From Ascaphus truei (Eukaryota > Chordata > Amphibia > Anura > Ascaphidae), in contig CM071570.1 of assembly GCA_036426205.1 (NCBI GenBank), positions 73,312,410-73,376,409 on the forward strand: DNA of 64,000 bases, written 5' to 3'. Positions 12,344 through 23,969 of this stretch are shown here, in pieces; the stretch's first letter is position 1, and every line of letters begins with the position of its first letter. A program made the translations under genes and the position numbers. The notes under the pieces are model-generated. The model made no database searches. It was given only the letters and a program-made list of their open reading frames with translations, and was not told the DNA's origin.

Positions 12344-12642
12344 GGCTGTGCTTTATAGTCACGGCGACGCCGTGTCAAAACAAGTTGATGTAATCCGTTG
12401 CGTGCGCCTATAGTGGGCATGACACACTTACCAAGATAGCTGAAGTCAATAGAATTTTATTTTTTTTCGGCGATCACCGTGTGACATCAGTGGCACGTGA
12501 GCGGTTCAGCCAATGTGGGCGACCTGCTCACGGCCACGCCCACTCTTTGCCCTCTCGTCTCCTGCACTATAAGCAGGAATGGCTATTGCGACGGATGATG
12601 TCACGCGGTCGCATCGCCGTAGCCGGGACTATAAGCACAGCC
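12344..12642. mobile_element. PIF/Harbinger-like MITE with TAA target duplication
   Basis: TAA on both sides (12341-12343 and 12643-12645). Ends GGCTGTGCTTTATAGTC and (inverted) GGCTGTGCTTATAGTCC. The core carries CACGTGAGCGGTTCAGCCAAT. Confidence 0.8.
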
Positions 12643-12724
12643 TAAGTTTTGTGTACACAGGCTGCCGATATATACAGGGAGTTATTTCTAACCTTTTATT
12701 ATAGTGTGTGTGTATATATATATA

Positions 12725-12855
12725 CAGTGGTCGACAAATCACCAAAAAATCTACTCGCCACCTAGTACCAAACGTGTGCTGCTTGGGCAAATAGGCGCTC
12801 GCCACGATGTTAAATCCACTCACCCAGGGCGTGCAAATGTATAGGTTTGTCGAAC

Positions 12856-12860
<5 letters not shown>
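12725..12860. mobile_element. Small MITE with CAGTGGTCGACAAA ends, set in microsatellites
   Basis: CAGTGGTCGACAAATC at the left and TTTGTCGAACACTG at the right. Inside are CTACTCGCCACCTAGTACCA and ATTTGC/CACTCACCC words that recur inverted at 49.04-49.19 kb. It is flanked by (TA)n and (TG)n. Confidence 0.65.

Positions 12861-12897
<37 letters not shown>
12857..12897 (+). repeat. (TG)n microsatellite
   Basis: About 20 TG repeats directly after the MITE at 12725-12860, followed by a TA-rich stretch to 12945. Confidence 0.95.
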
Positions 12898-12898
<1 letters not shown>

Positions 12899-13459
12899 TG
12901 GTCTATATATATTATAATATATATATATATATATCTAATATTCTATATAAAATCACACACAGAAAAACATTATAGAAGTTTAGAAATATCTCCCTGTTGA
13001 TGTAGCTTTGATTGTTTTACATTACTTCCATAAGGTGTGGCGCTTCTATGGTCAATGTTTAAATGCAAACTCTGAAGTTTCCTACTTTGTGTATATTATT
13101 TACTTAGATATTTATAGAAGCAGTCTTACAGGCACGTCTGGTAAAACAAGATGGAAAGCAGTGTGCTCAGTACAGAATCCAGAGCAATATCACAGGTTAT
13201 ATATAGACAACAATATATACATCCTGAAGTTTCCCTGATCTACAGCAACAGATCTAGCAAAGATGGCTCAGTATTCAGATGGGGGGTGTAACGTGATACT
13301 ATCAGGGCCTGACTGGAACATTTTTTTCTTGGGAACAATTCAGCCTGCTGATCCTCTTATCAAGTGGCTCATATTTTTTTTTATTAATATATATATTATT
13401 AATAAAAAAATATATATAGAAAAGATATATTTACAATAAATATGTCTATCTATTCCATC

Positions 13460-13610
13460 GAATCATCTGTAACCCCCTGTTTAAAAGCCTCACCCCCACC
13501 CTGTCTGTATTATTGATCTCTGGAATGTTTACCCATTGAATCATCAGTATCCCCTTGTTTCAAAGCCTAACTCCCACCTTGTCTGTATTATTGATCTATT
13601 GTATGTTTAG
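13460..13610 (+). repeat. 78-bp tandem duplication
   Basis: GAATCATCTGTAACCCCCTG at 13460 recurs diverged at 13538, and both units continue into CCCACC(C/T)TGTCTGTATT and ATTGATCT. Two units only. Confidence 0.7.
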
Positions 13611-13800
13611 ATTAGCAAACTTGTTTTGTTCATTGTGTGCTGTTAATTGTCCAGCTTGTAACAGGCAGATTTATTGGGGGGGGTCATGTGACTGTTTAGA
13701 TGTATAAATCTGAATTGACTTAAGGGAAGCACATGCAGGGTTTAGCATTGCATTTTAAGAGTGTTGCATCTTCAAGTGACAATCTTTAAGTGAATATGTA

Positions 13801-14555
13801 TGTAGGGGGTATCCCCTGGCTACTATTCTACCCAATGGGCTGGCAGTAAACCCTGGTATTCACAGACTTGCCAGTAGTTGGTATGGGGTTTTCCCCTTCA
13901 CCTTTGGTATTGCACTTGAGTGACAGCAGAGGGTGGCACATCCTGTTGTAGCTGGGACAATGGGGTGCCCGCCTTCTGGCTGTACTTAAGGGCAGGACTG
14001 CCCTAAATTTGGAGGTTGTTCCTTCCCTCTGCGGAAGGCAGGTCACACGTCTGGGAGCCTGAGATTGGGGCCGACCCATGTGCTCTTCCCTGCGGGGAGG
14101 AGTGAGTGTGATTATACCTCTGCCTCCGCTAGGGAGGTGGGGAAGAGCTAGGATGGCTGCGGGTGCCCTTGGCCTGTAGTGGCGGTCCAGGGACCATCTC
14201 CAGTGATAGCTGCAAGCCAAGAGTCTTTATCTGAGTAGCTATGTATTACTGCAAAGCCTGTAGTAATAAACTGTTCCTGTTTGCAATATATGTCCGGGCT
14301 GGTGTGTGATCTAACTGTTGGGGGGAGTACAAGTTCTATTGTGGGAGATCGCCTCCATCTTCCTGGAGCCTACGGCAGATGGAGGCGCTGCACTGCTAAG
14401 TATTATGTGGGGTATGGACCCCAGAAGCCTGATCCTGTGTCCCAAAGTCATCGCGGACGACTCAGCCCTCTTGTTACCAGCAAGTATGCACCACACACAG
14501 CCTGTAATGGCCCCTATCTGCGATGGGGGGAGGGGTGGGGGGGAACACCGTTACA
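13801..14555 (+). mobile_element. Solo LTR (755 bp) with TGTA duplication
   Basis: Starts TGTAGGGGG and ends GTTACA, flanked on both sides by TGTA (13797-13800 and 14556-14559). An AATAAA lies near 14265. It contains no coding sequence. The same family is present inverted at 17737-18674. Confidence 0.82.
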
Positions 14556-14744
14556 TGTAGTTAGACTGTAGTTGGACTAGAGGTGGACTGGGGATTGTAT
14601 CTTTCTGCAAACTCTTCTACACAAGGTAGCAAATGTTGAGCTTATCTGACCACACTACTATCCCATGCTGTTAGCCTGCACGTGTAACCCCTCCCCCCGT
14701 ACACTTTATTTACTGAAGTCTCTCTCAACACTTGTCTGCACACA

Positions 14745-15034
14745 AAACCCACCCCTCTCTGCCACTCCATGCTGTTTCCTCCTCTCCTTAGCCCCACCCC
14801 CAGGCTCCTGACACCTCAGCAGCAGCAAATCAGGGTGGTGGAAACTGGCCAGCAACCTAGCAAAAGCCCTGCTCGGCAAAATCCCGCAGCCCCCCAAGCC
14901 ACTCAGATCAACAATTCCAGAGAGGTAATACCAGACACATACATGTCCAGTATTACAGTACCTCTAATTTTTTACTGGATGGAGTGGCCAAATACAGGAC
15001 AGTCCGGCTCAATACTGGACACCTAGCAACCCTA
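14745..15034 (+). mobile_element. Truncated hAT MITE of the same family
   Basis: CACTCCATGCTGTTTCCTCC, CCAGAGAGGTAATACC and the right end CTAGCAACCCTA match the copies at 54.5 and 59.6 kb. The left end is missing, so the start is approximate. Confidence 0.65.
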
Positions 15035-15588
15035 CTCCGATCCCCCAAATGCCTGTGTAATCCCAGAACAGGCCCTAGCATGGCAAATGCAGCCCGCATT
15101 TTGGCAAGGAAAATGCACACCTCTGCTGTCTACTCTGCACACACTTGTCTTATAACAGCTTCATGTAAAGTTACCTTTGTGATAATGAACCTGTTATTTA
15201 TCTCAACTCTGTTCTTTATTGTGACCTCACTGAAATGTTAATATATCCACTACAAACTCCTCCCTCATGGCCCACACCCAACATCATCATATACCTTGGA
15301 TTACTCAAAGGCCTTGCATTATCTACTGAATGTTGGTGGAGAACTCTGAAAACCAGCACACCGACCAGTACTCATTCTAATGGCAAACATTCCAAATTTA
15401 CAACTTGCAAACAACTACTCAAATTTCTATTTAAAAATGAAAAAAGTGGGGGCGCGCACACAGCGTCGGGGAGAATGGGAGCGCTCTGAATCAGCTCTGT
15501 GGACTCCACTGAGATCGCGGACCAAATAGCCTTCTAAACCGCCCGAAAAGCCTCCGAACAACTTCCCCCATCGGCGGAACCCTCAAGG

Positions 15589-16600
15589 ATGCCTTTATCC
15601 AACAAAGACCGCAGGCCAGCAACCCCCACTGTCTCCCGTTACCTGCAAAAAGCTGCCTCTCTGGGTCCTGAGATCCAAGATGGTGCCCATGGAGGCACGC
15701 GCGTGCACGCACGCTCACAGGCACAGGAGGAACTGCAACAACAAGAAGGAAACTTTAATGTTTTTTGTCTTTAAAGACAAAGAAGAACAAGGATAATACT
15801 CAAATCACCCCAAAAGCCCTAAAAGATTTATTTAAAGAGAAAGGGGTGTTTCAAGTGGCTCTGGACAAGGCTGTGGCTGAATTTAAAGCAGGTTTCACTT
15901 CTCTGACAGAAAGAACAGTACAGCTGGAAAACAAACTTGAAGAATCTTTGCAGAGCCAAGGCTCAATGGAGGAGGAATTGTTCCGACTTAACGACGAGAT
16001 CAGGAACCTGAATGATACCATCGATGATCTGGAGAACCGGGAAAGGGAGCAAAATCTCAGGGTAAGAAACATCCCTGAAACAGTTGAACCGGGTGAGTTA
16101 CAACCCTATCTGACGAACTTGTTTATCCAAATAGACTCATCGCTTCTATCAAGTGATCTACATATGGACAGAGCACACCGTGCCTTGGGTCCAAAATTCG
16201 CGGATCCTCAGAGATGCAGGGATATAATAGTTAAACTACACTATTATACCACCCAGGAGAAAATAACGAGAGTCTGTAGGAACTAAGAATTTGTGCATTT
16301 TGAAGGCTCCAAGATCCAGATCTTCCAAGACCTCTCTAGATCTACAATTTAAAGAAGGAGAGGCCTCCGCACAGTCACAGCGTTTCTTAGAGATAACGAG
16401 ATCCGCTACAGATGGCCCTTCCCATTTCACCTGGTCATGAATAAAGATGTTTAGCAATTCTCGCTAAGATTCCCATAAGAAGCAGAGAATTTTCTAGGAG
16501 CCCTGGGTATACGCGGCCAGCAGTCGGCAAAACCGCAACCTTCCCCGAAGCACAAGAGACCACCGGAAGCTTCTCGGTGGAGTGAAGACGAGGCCCATCC
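15589..16600 (+). pseudogene. LINE ORF1 remnant (coiled-coil RNA-binding protein)
   Basis: The N-terminal part (MPLSNKDRRPATPTVSRYLQ) is in one frame and the main block from 15765 in another. The coiled coil reads TERTVQLENKLEESLQSQ, and the conserved L1-type link follows as ENREREQNLRVRNIPE. The C-terminal domain continues past a TAA at 16284 as FEGSKIQIFQDLSRSTI and later YRWPFPFHLV. At least one frameshift and several stops make it non-functional. Confidence 0.8.
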
Positions 16601-17396
16601 AGAAACCCCTGACATCGCTCTCCTGACCTGACTGGGATAATCGTTTACTTTTTGCTCTGGCTGACCTGGTGCGGCCGGGGGAGAAGGTTGGCGGTTCAGA
16701 ATACATGAACCATGGCGAACATTTCGCCCCGACGAGGTTTGACATTCTTGAGGTCCCCCCTTGGCCCGTTGAACCTAGGGGAAGAATAAGAAATTTAAAA
16801 GACAGAGGGCTTTCTTTCAGCCTCAATGTTGTTTTTGTTAACATTTTCAGTGGTTTCAAAATGATTTTACTTTAGGTTTTAATCTACACTCCCAGTTATT
16901 ATTGTGTGAAGCCATGCTTTTTGTATGTACAGCGGATATTATGAAAGGGGTTTGAGACCAGAGGTTAAGTGGTTTAGAGGTAAAGGTAAGCAGGAGTTCC
17001 TCAACAGAGTTGGGAGTGCTCCGGAATCCTCGAGGCTAGTGCCCCCCCACCCCATCTCCCCTCCACCCCCACCCCTATTTGGGCATTTTATAGCCCTTTA
17101 TTTTGGTCCACATAAGGACTATCAGTTATCAGGTTTTATGATGGATACTAGATCCCCCCCCCCCCCCCTCCCCATATATTCTTGGTTGTTGTTTTTTTTG
17201 TGTCTGTTCCCCTAATTTTTTCTCCCTCCCCAAGGTGCTTCCTCCCCAGTACCACCACAGATCGCAGAGGAAGATGAGTCTTCCCTCTCTCGAAATGGGT
17301 CGTAGTAGGTTCTCAATTCCAGGTAACGACGTCTTTGCACCTACACTCTATTTTATATCTCATGATATCTGCAGAGCGAGTTTTAATCTGTAAACT

Positions 17397-17736
17397 ATGA
17401 CTGCCCAACTACCCATTAAAGTCGTCTCTTTAAATGTAAAGGGACAAAATTCAAATAAAAAGAGGAGACTAGCTCTGAGAGAATTTAAGAAAATGCAGGC
17501 AGATATTTTATTTCTTCAGGAAACCCATTTTAACACCCAGGACCCCCTAACACTTTTTGGGGCACTTACCCGTTGACTTACTATTCCTCTTTTTCCAACA
17601 AAAAAAAAAAGGAGTAGCTATTCTGTTAAAACACGACATTCCATTTCAAATGGAAGAAATTAAAAGGGATAAGGAAGGTAGATTTTTACTGGTGAGAGGC
17701 CTTCTGTCAGGGGTTAGGTTCACTTTCGTTAATATA
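17397..17736 (+). pseudogene. LINE ORF2 remnant, endonuclease N-terminal part
   Basis: From the ATG it reads PIKVVSLNVKGQNSNKKRRL and ADILFLQETHF, the N-terminal catalytic motifs of L1-type apurinic endonucleases. It hits a stop near 17575, then resumes in another frame (KKGVAILLKHDIPFQ, FTFVNI) up to the LTR insertion. Confidence 0.82.
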
Positions 17737-18674
17737 TGTAACCCTGCTTCCCCCCCTTCCCCCAGACTCTACGGTGATGTCTAGGGTGCATGAGGGCAGA
17801 TTACTTGCGGTGTGGTGCATACCTGTGAGGAACAGGAGGGCCTGAGCTTCCCGCGATGTTATTGGGGAGCCAGGACCGGGCTTCTGGGGTGGTAGCCTCC
17901 ATGATCTCTTAGTGGTGCAGCGCCTCCATCTTCTATACTTCCAGGAATATGGGACAGGACCTGTATAGAAGAACCCCTTGGGTCCCAGGGCAATAGCTTC
18001 CAATTCACACACAGTCTTTGGTAACAAAGAATAGTCTCTTTTATTGGCAGATCAGCAACTCCCAACGGTAATGGCGTCCAGCAGCCGCAACAACAACAGC
18101 CAAGCTGTACTTATTACTCCGCTCTCCTCACACACAGATATCTCCTCCGACAGGATGGTCTGGGCTACGGCTTTAATACCCCGTGGCCCACCCCCGAGGT
18201 TATCCTCGCGGTTGGGCTTGGATTCTCCCCATCACCCCAGGCAGTGGGGTGAGGGCATTGGTCCACCAGGTCTATAACTCTATCAGCTCTACTAAAGGAC
18301 GCTGAATCTCTCCACTCCTCTTTCTGCTCCTGTATGCTGCGCAGGGGAGACCGCGGTCTCCTCCAACTCCTCGGACCGATCCGCAGGACTCCTCAACTCA
18401 CGGCATAACCAACCGGCAACTCCAGACTCTCGGCATAACTCACTCTACTCACAGGAGTTGGCTGCTAAATATAGAGATAGCCCCGCCTCTCGTGATGTCA
18501 GCAGAACCTCCCCTCTTGCTCACGCCTGCAGCAGACTCCAGGCCTGCATCTACCACTCAGGGCAGGGCTATGAAGGGGGGAAAACCCATGATGATTACTG
18601 GTGCCTGATCTTAACAGGACTTACCACAGTAGAAGGGAGATAGATATAGCCTGTGCTGTTTACAGGGGGCTACA
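17737..18674 (-). mobile_element. Solo LTR (938 bp) inserted in the LINE ORF2
   Basis: On the minus strand it starts TGTAGCCCCC and ends GTTACA, flanked by TATA on both sides. Removing it and one TATA rejoins the LINE endonuclease frame into VNIYAPNDQQ. Shared blocks with the 13.8 kb LTR include GGTTTTCCCC, ACCCCAGAAGCC and AGGTATGCACCACAC. Confidence 0.85.
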
Positions 18675-19995
18675 TATATATGCCCCGAACGATCAACAAA
18701 TTGATTTTCTGAAATACATTTTAGAAGATATTGGGGGTTTCCTATCGGAAGATATAACATTAGGGGGTGATTTTAATATGACCCTGAACCCTGACTTGGA
18801 CAGATCCTCTTCTCCACGGTACAGGATAGCGAGCGAGGTTTTTAATAAAGCAAAACATTTCAAGAAATTGATAAAGGATTTTACATTGGAAGACGGTTGG
18901 CGCATGAAGAACAAAAAAACAAAGGGATTATACATTTTACTATCCCCCGCACAATATATATATATATATATATACACCAGAATTGATTATATATTTGTCT
19001 CGGCGAATCTTTTGGATCGGGTCGCCCAGACAAGTATAGGCTCCATATGTTTTGGAGATGTTTAATAGTTTTCTATCAGGCTCCCAGATTCCCTCGCAAA
19101 TGCCAAAAGCAAATTTACTAGTAATACCTAAGGAAGGAAAAGATCCAATGAGCTGCACAAGTTATAGGCCAATTTCGCTACTTAATTTAAAGATATATAG
19201 TAAAATTCTGGCGAATAGATTAAACCCAATTGTGCCCCGATTAATTCATAACAATCAAGTAGGCTTTATAAGCAAGCGTCAAGCCTCAGATAACACATGC
19301 AAGGTTATCAATATAATTGATTATGTTCAGTCTTTTAAACCCAAGGCGATGTTGTTGAGTTTAAATGCTGAAAAAGCGTTTGACAGAATTAATTAAGATT
19401 TTCTAGATAGAACTATGCAGGGATTTGTTTTTTCCGGACCATTTTTAAAAGGGGTCCCAGCTTCTCTAAAAATGCCAGGAGGGGAACTGAACCAAATCAA
19501 GATGAGTAATGGTACCAGGCAGGGTTGCCCATTATCCCCCCTGCTTTTTGTGTTAACAATTGAGCCGCTTGCAATTAAAATTAGGGAAAATACCAATATT
19601 CAAGGTATCAAGATTGGCCAGGAAAATATCAAATTATCTCTGTTTGCCGATGATGTTATTTTGACAATTTCCAACCCTCTGATTTCTCTCCCCAATTTAC
19701 AAGAGGAGCTCTCTAGGTTCGGTTTGTTCCCAGGTTATAAAATTAACTTGGCTAAATTAGAGGCTTTCAATTTAACTCTACCAGAATCCAAGGTCAAACT
19801 AATCAAATAAAATTTCAACTACCATTGGAATAAGGCGAGATTGAAATATCTATGGATTTTCCTCAAAAAAAACTATTAATCTCTATATACAAATAATTAC
19901 CCAAAACTATTCACTAAATTAAAACGGGATCTTCTACTTTGGAACAGCCACCAAATTTCCTGGATAGGTCGTATTATAGTAGTATCGGTGGTGAT
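18675..19995 (+). pseudogene. LINE ORF2 remnant, endonuclease C-terminal part and reverse transcriptase
   Basis: After the LTR the frame continues YAPNDQQIDFLKYILEDIGG, LGGDFNMTLNPDLDRS and RIDYIFVSANLLDRV. It then jumps to RT motifs: SYRPISLLNLKIYSKILANR, NAEKAFDRIN followed by a stop, GTRQGCPLSPLLF, and the catalytic FADDVILTISNP. The region that normally links endonuclease and RT is missing, and the sequence breaks off after WNSHQISWIGRI. Confidence 0.85.
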
Positions 19996-20004
19996 CAATA
20001 GATT

Positions 20005-23000
20005 GATCTGAAAAGATTCCCTTATCATTAGCAAACTCATGTCATATAAGTAGTGCCATATTCATTGGACATAAATGGTCCTGCAGTTTGATACTGGCTG
20101 TCTGAGTAGTTCCCAGAATCACAGAGGAAATCAAAAAAATAATAAAATTTTATTAAATCTACATAGATATTAAAAACACATATACATTATTAAAAATCCC
20201 TATTAATTGAGTGGTGGATGTGTATTGAATCATAAACTTCCCTAGGTATACGTAGGGGAAAGCACACCTTACCATTCCTTTCCCACTGTTCTTCCAGAAG
20301 TGAAAGAGCTCAACGTAACTTTTCCATTCACATGCCCCTGACCATTCTATATTTACACAGAGTTCAATTTAAAAGTGCAGATCCATTTACCCTGTCCAAA
20401 GTTTTTGCTTCTTGTTTTGAGATATATATATATATATATATATATATTGCCTTTATTTTCTAGATTTAATTCTCATCAAATTATTCATTATGAAATTAGC
20501 CAGTTCTATTTTTTTATTATTATGTTTTTTTAAATTGATTGAAATGTATTTTTTTTTTAAATTACATTTAAAACTCATTGGTGATCACTGGCGTATTCTT
20601 TCACCACACTGCCAAGAAAAGCAGAAGCTTAATGTATATTTAGAGAGATCTGTGATTGTGAGGTTTGCAGATATTACATTTTGTAAAACTAATAAACAGA
20701 TCTTAAATAATGAAGCAGCCATTAAATGTGACAGATGGTGTTACATGGCTGCAGGCTTGCACTTTATTGCAACTCCAAGGTGTGTGGCTAAGAGGCTATA
20801 CACCTTTAACTTGCTTTAATAAGCGGCTAAAAGGACACAAGTGTAGCTGCATGTAAGATTACATTGTGCCATGTATGATATACAAATTGTATGTGGTATA
20901 CAAAATGCCCCAAAATAAATCAACATTTTAAAGCAATCACTATGCTACGATCCATTTTCATGTTTGGCAAAAAAAACAACAACCAATTGTACAGAATATT
21001 ATTGCTTTTACCATTAATACCGGCAACTACTTTGTAACTCGCTTTCTACGGCAACTTCCAACTGATATTAGAGGCCTAATGGAGGAACAAGGTCTCTGTT
21101 ATAGTGGGTAGCTACAGTGTGGTTTTATAGTGTGTGCTTTTAAATGTATACTAAAACAGAACAACCGACCAGTACAAGGCACGGAATCCAGTAGGGAATT
21201 CTGCAAACCAATCATGCTTTTTTGGCACACATGGCAAGGAATATCCCTCTTTTACATTGGTTTAGTATAAACATATACTACTACTGTGATTTAGCATCCA
21301 CAATGTTGGGTTGCTTATTCCAAAACAGCCCGGAGGTTAACCGCAACAATAGCTTGATTTACATTGGTTCAGTTTTACCAGAGTATTAGAGGCTATGCAA
21401 AGCTACACCGCAGCAAGGAGCACTGCAAAGTGCACAGCACACCAGCAATGTCAGGTTCAAGTTCCCCCCATCAATGATCATATGAATACATTTACCCAAT
21501 CTGCCGAAATTAGAGGTGACGGCAGCTCACACACTTTAATAACCACTTCTTTCTTGTGGTTTATTAATATGATTTACAGGTGGCTGATGACACTCTAGGC
21601 AGGCTACAACTAGCGTTTGTAATGGTGTGATCGTGACTATTGCTGCGGGTGAGGTTATTAACGTTTATTGGGCTTGCAAATCTGAACCTAAATGAAAAGA
21701 CGTGAGAAGTATAAAATGAGAAATCGCTGCTGCATTCTCTCATTATACGAATAATAAAAGCAATATATTCAGTATCTGCCATTGTGATTTTTTTTTGCAG
21801 TTGAGCAGTGTGGTCGACACGTACTTATTACGTATTAAACATACTTTTACGTTATGAAACAGCCGGTACGATGTTGGAGAGGGCGGAGTTCTGTCCTTTG
21901 ATTGCACCGATCTGTATGCTGCTCTACACCCGTCCTGCATTTACTTTTCTTTTCTGATTTAGATGTGGACGATTGCATTAAACTCCATGGGGGCACCTGG
22001 TGCCTGCAAAAGTGTGTTTTGGACTTTAACTGCAGTGATAAAGTTCAAGTCTGTGGGGGAAGCGGATGTGTGTTCAAAATGAGGATGTATCCACACGAGG
22101 GCACGTGGAAAGTTAGTCAAATGTCTTTATTACCATCTGTAAGTCTACGAGACAGATCTTCTATGTTTGGCTTGCATTTGCACTACTCCCTGGATATATA
22201 TCTACTTCGAGCTACAGATGCCTTCGCTGCTAAAAATGGATTGCTTTATATGGCAGTAAAAAAGGTTGAAACCGTCAACTGACCCCGCAACAGTTTGTAC
22301 ATAAAAGTATGTCCCATTAATTCCTCTGCTCATACCGGATATTAGATATATCCAAGCAATTGTTATGGAAGTCCCCTAACCTATGCAGCTTACCACACAA
22401 ACATTGCTCGGTTTAATAGGTACAGTTGGTTTTCCAGGACCCAAAACACGTCTAGTTTTACCTGCTAAATAGTACGAATAAAGGCTACAAATATCCTCTT
22501 ACAAGAAAGTGACACGTAAAATACAGAATGACGACACACGCCATTTTGTACGGCAAAAATCTGCTAAGGACCATCTGCATTACGGAGACAAAAAGTATAT
22601 ATAAACATATATAAATGTGATGCTCTAAAACCAGCAAGAGATAAACGTGTACTTCATATATTAAAAGTTAAATCACATGCACATTAATGGCAACAATTTA
22701 TATTTAAGACAAAAAACAAACAAAAAACACCTTACAGTTTACCTGAAACTGCCATAGAAATCTCTATGAAATAGATATATAAAATGAAGACGGGTGTTTG
22801 GGGAGGTTACATTGATGCACTGCATCGGACAGTGTTGTCAAACGAGCGCTGGTAACATTTGAGAAAGTTCCAGCAGTTTATATAAAAGATATTTTGTATA
22901 TATTGCTCAAATCAAGGCAAAGCTCTTCACAAGAAAGACGCAGAAAGGTCACTGTGTGGACTGCACCTGCAGAGGGATGCCTACTGCACAGTGCATTGCA

Positions 23001-23495
23001 ACCGAGCAGAACCAAGCTTTGAAAGGACACTTCTTGCCAAGCTCATTCAGTGCTCGAGAGCCTGCAACGTGGTGCAGACTACCCCTAGCACTGAGTTAAC
23101 AAACCACAAAGATCACCTCGTCTCATCGGAGCTTGCCTCACTCTCTTTTGCATTGGGCTGCTTAATTAAACAGAGCGAGAATATCTCAGTTTAAAGGAAA
23201 TTATCCAATGCGAGTGGCCAATAAGATACAGTATCAGTCCAGGCAGCCTCTTGATTTCCTCATTACCGTGACAGGAACGTCAAAGGGAAACCATATTAAA
23301 AGTGACCTTTGTTTGGAACAAAACAGAAGCGCTCACAATAAGTTGTATTTAATACGTCACTGTTTTATAATGAAAACGGTGAATCTATTTGTTGTCATTT
23401 GTGGCTAGAACATCAGTTTATCTTCCTGCAACAGAACCGACCACAGTGGCAAGCAGCAGCATGTCTAGAAATAATGTTATCGTCATAGAACACTC
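20005..23495. other. Intergenic stretch, no gene recognised
   Basis: After the LINE remnant I see AT-rich unique-looking sequence, a (TA)n run near 20430, and one unexplained open frame at 21902-22282 (see findings). No NAA20 exon was recognised on either strand. Confidence 0.5.
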
Positions 23496-23498
23496 ATA

Positions 23499-23967
23499 GG
23501 GGGCTATGCATAACGTTAGAAGTGATTTTGTTGGAAAACAGATGCACAGAAGAATAGCAATTAATTGCGTCTCTGTGCGCCAATGCATAAAACCCATTTG
23601 TAAGTGATGCGCGGTGTGCGCGTCAACTTTATAAAATGGCACTATGGAGGTGGAGTTAGAGGCGAGTTTGGATGTCTGTGGTGCACTTATGTAAATGATA
23701 TGGAATATTACACTTAAAGCATGCGCCACTTTTGTGCGCCAAAAACACGTCAAAATTGGGTGCAAGGAGGCGCAAACAAGTCTTAATGCATTCCTATCTC
23801 CGAACAGGACGCCGTTCAAATCAATAATTAAAATAAGCGCAGAATCCAAGAACAGGATGAAATACCAGAAAATGCCGCTATTGATTTTAAGTGAGAAAAG
23901 AATAAATTTTGACACTATGCGCTCTTTCAGTGCCGTGAACAAAAACTATTTGTTATACGTAGCCCCC
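23499..23967. mobile_element. Possible Harbinger-like element with GGGGGCTA ends
   Basis: Ends GGGGGCTATGCATAAC and (inverted) GGGGGCTACGTATAAC. The interior has repeated GTGCGCCA words and no protein similarity. The open frame across it has no recognisable domain and is taken as chance. Confidence 0.5.
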
Positions 23968-23969
23968 GT

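Larger units (their letters stand above)
15430..20000 (+). mobile_element. Degraded L1/Tx1-like LINE, interrupted by a solo LTR
   Basis: An ORF1-like coiled-coil protein is followed about 0.8 kb later by an ORF2 with endonuclease and reverse transcriptase motifs, all on the plus strand and all carrying stops or frameshifts. The middle of ORF2, between endonuclease and RT, is deleted near 19045. The 3' end, with the rest of the RT and the tail, is missing. A 938-bp LTR sits inside. The 5' boundary is approximate. Confidence 0.85.

Noticed and set aside
13828..14220. 130-codon open frame on the minus strand
   Set aside because: Inside a solo LTR; LTRs are non-coding and the sister LTR does not keep the frame.
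23418..23942. 174-codon open frame on the minus strand
   Set aside because: Covers a MITE with GGGGGCTA ends; no recognisable protein motif and no splice context.
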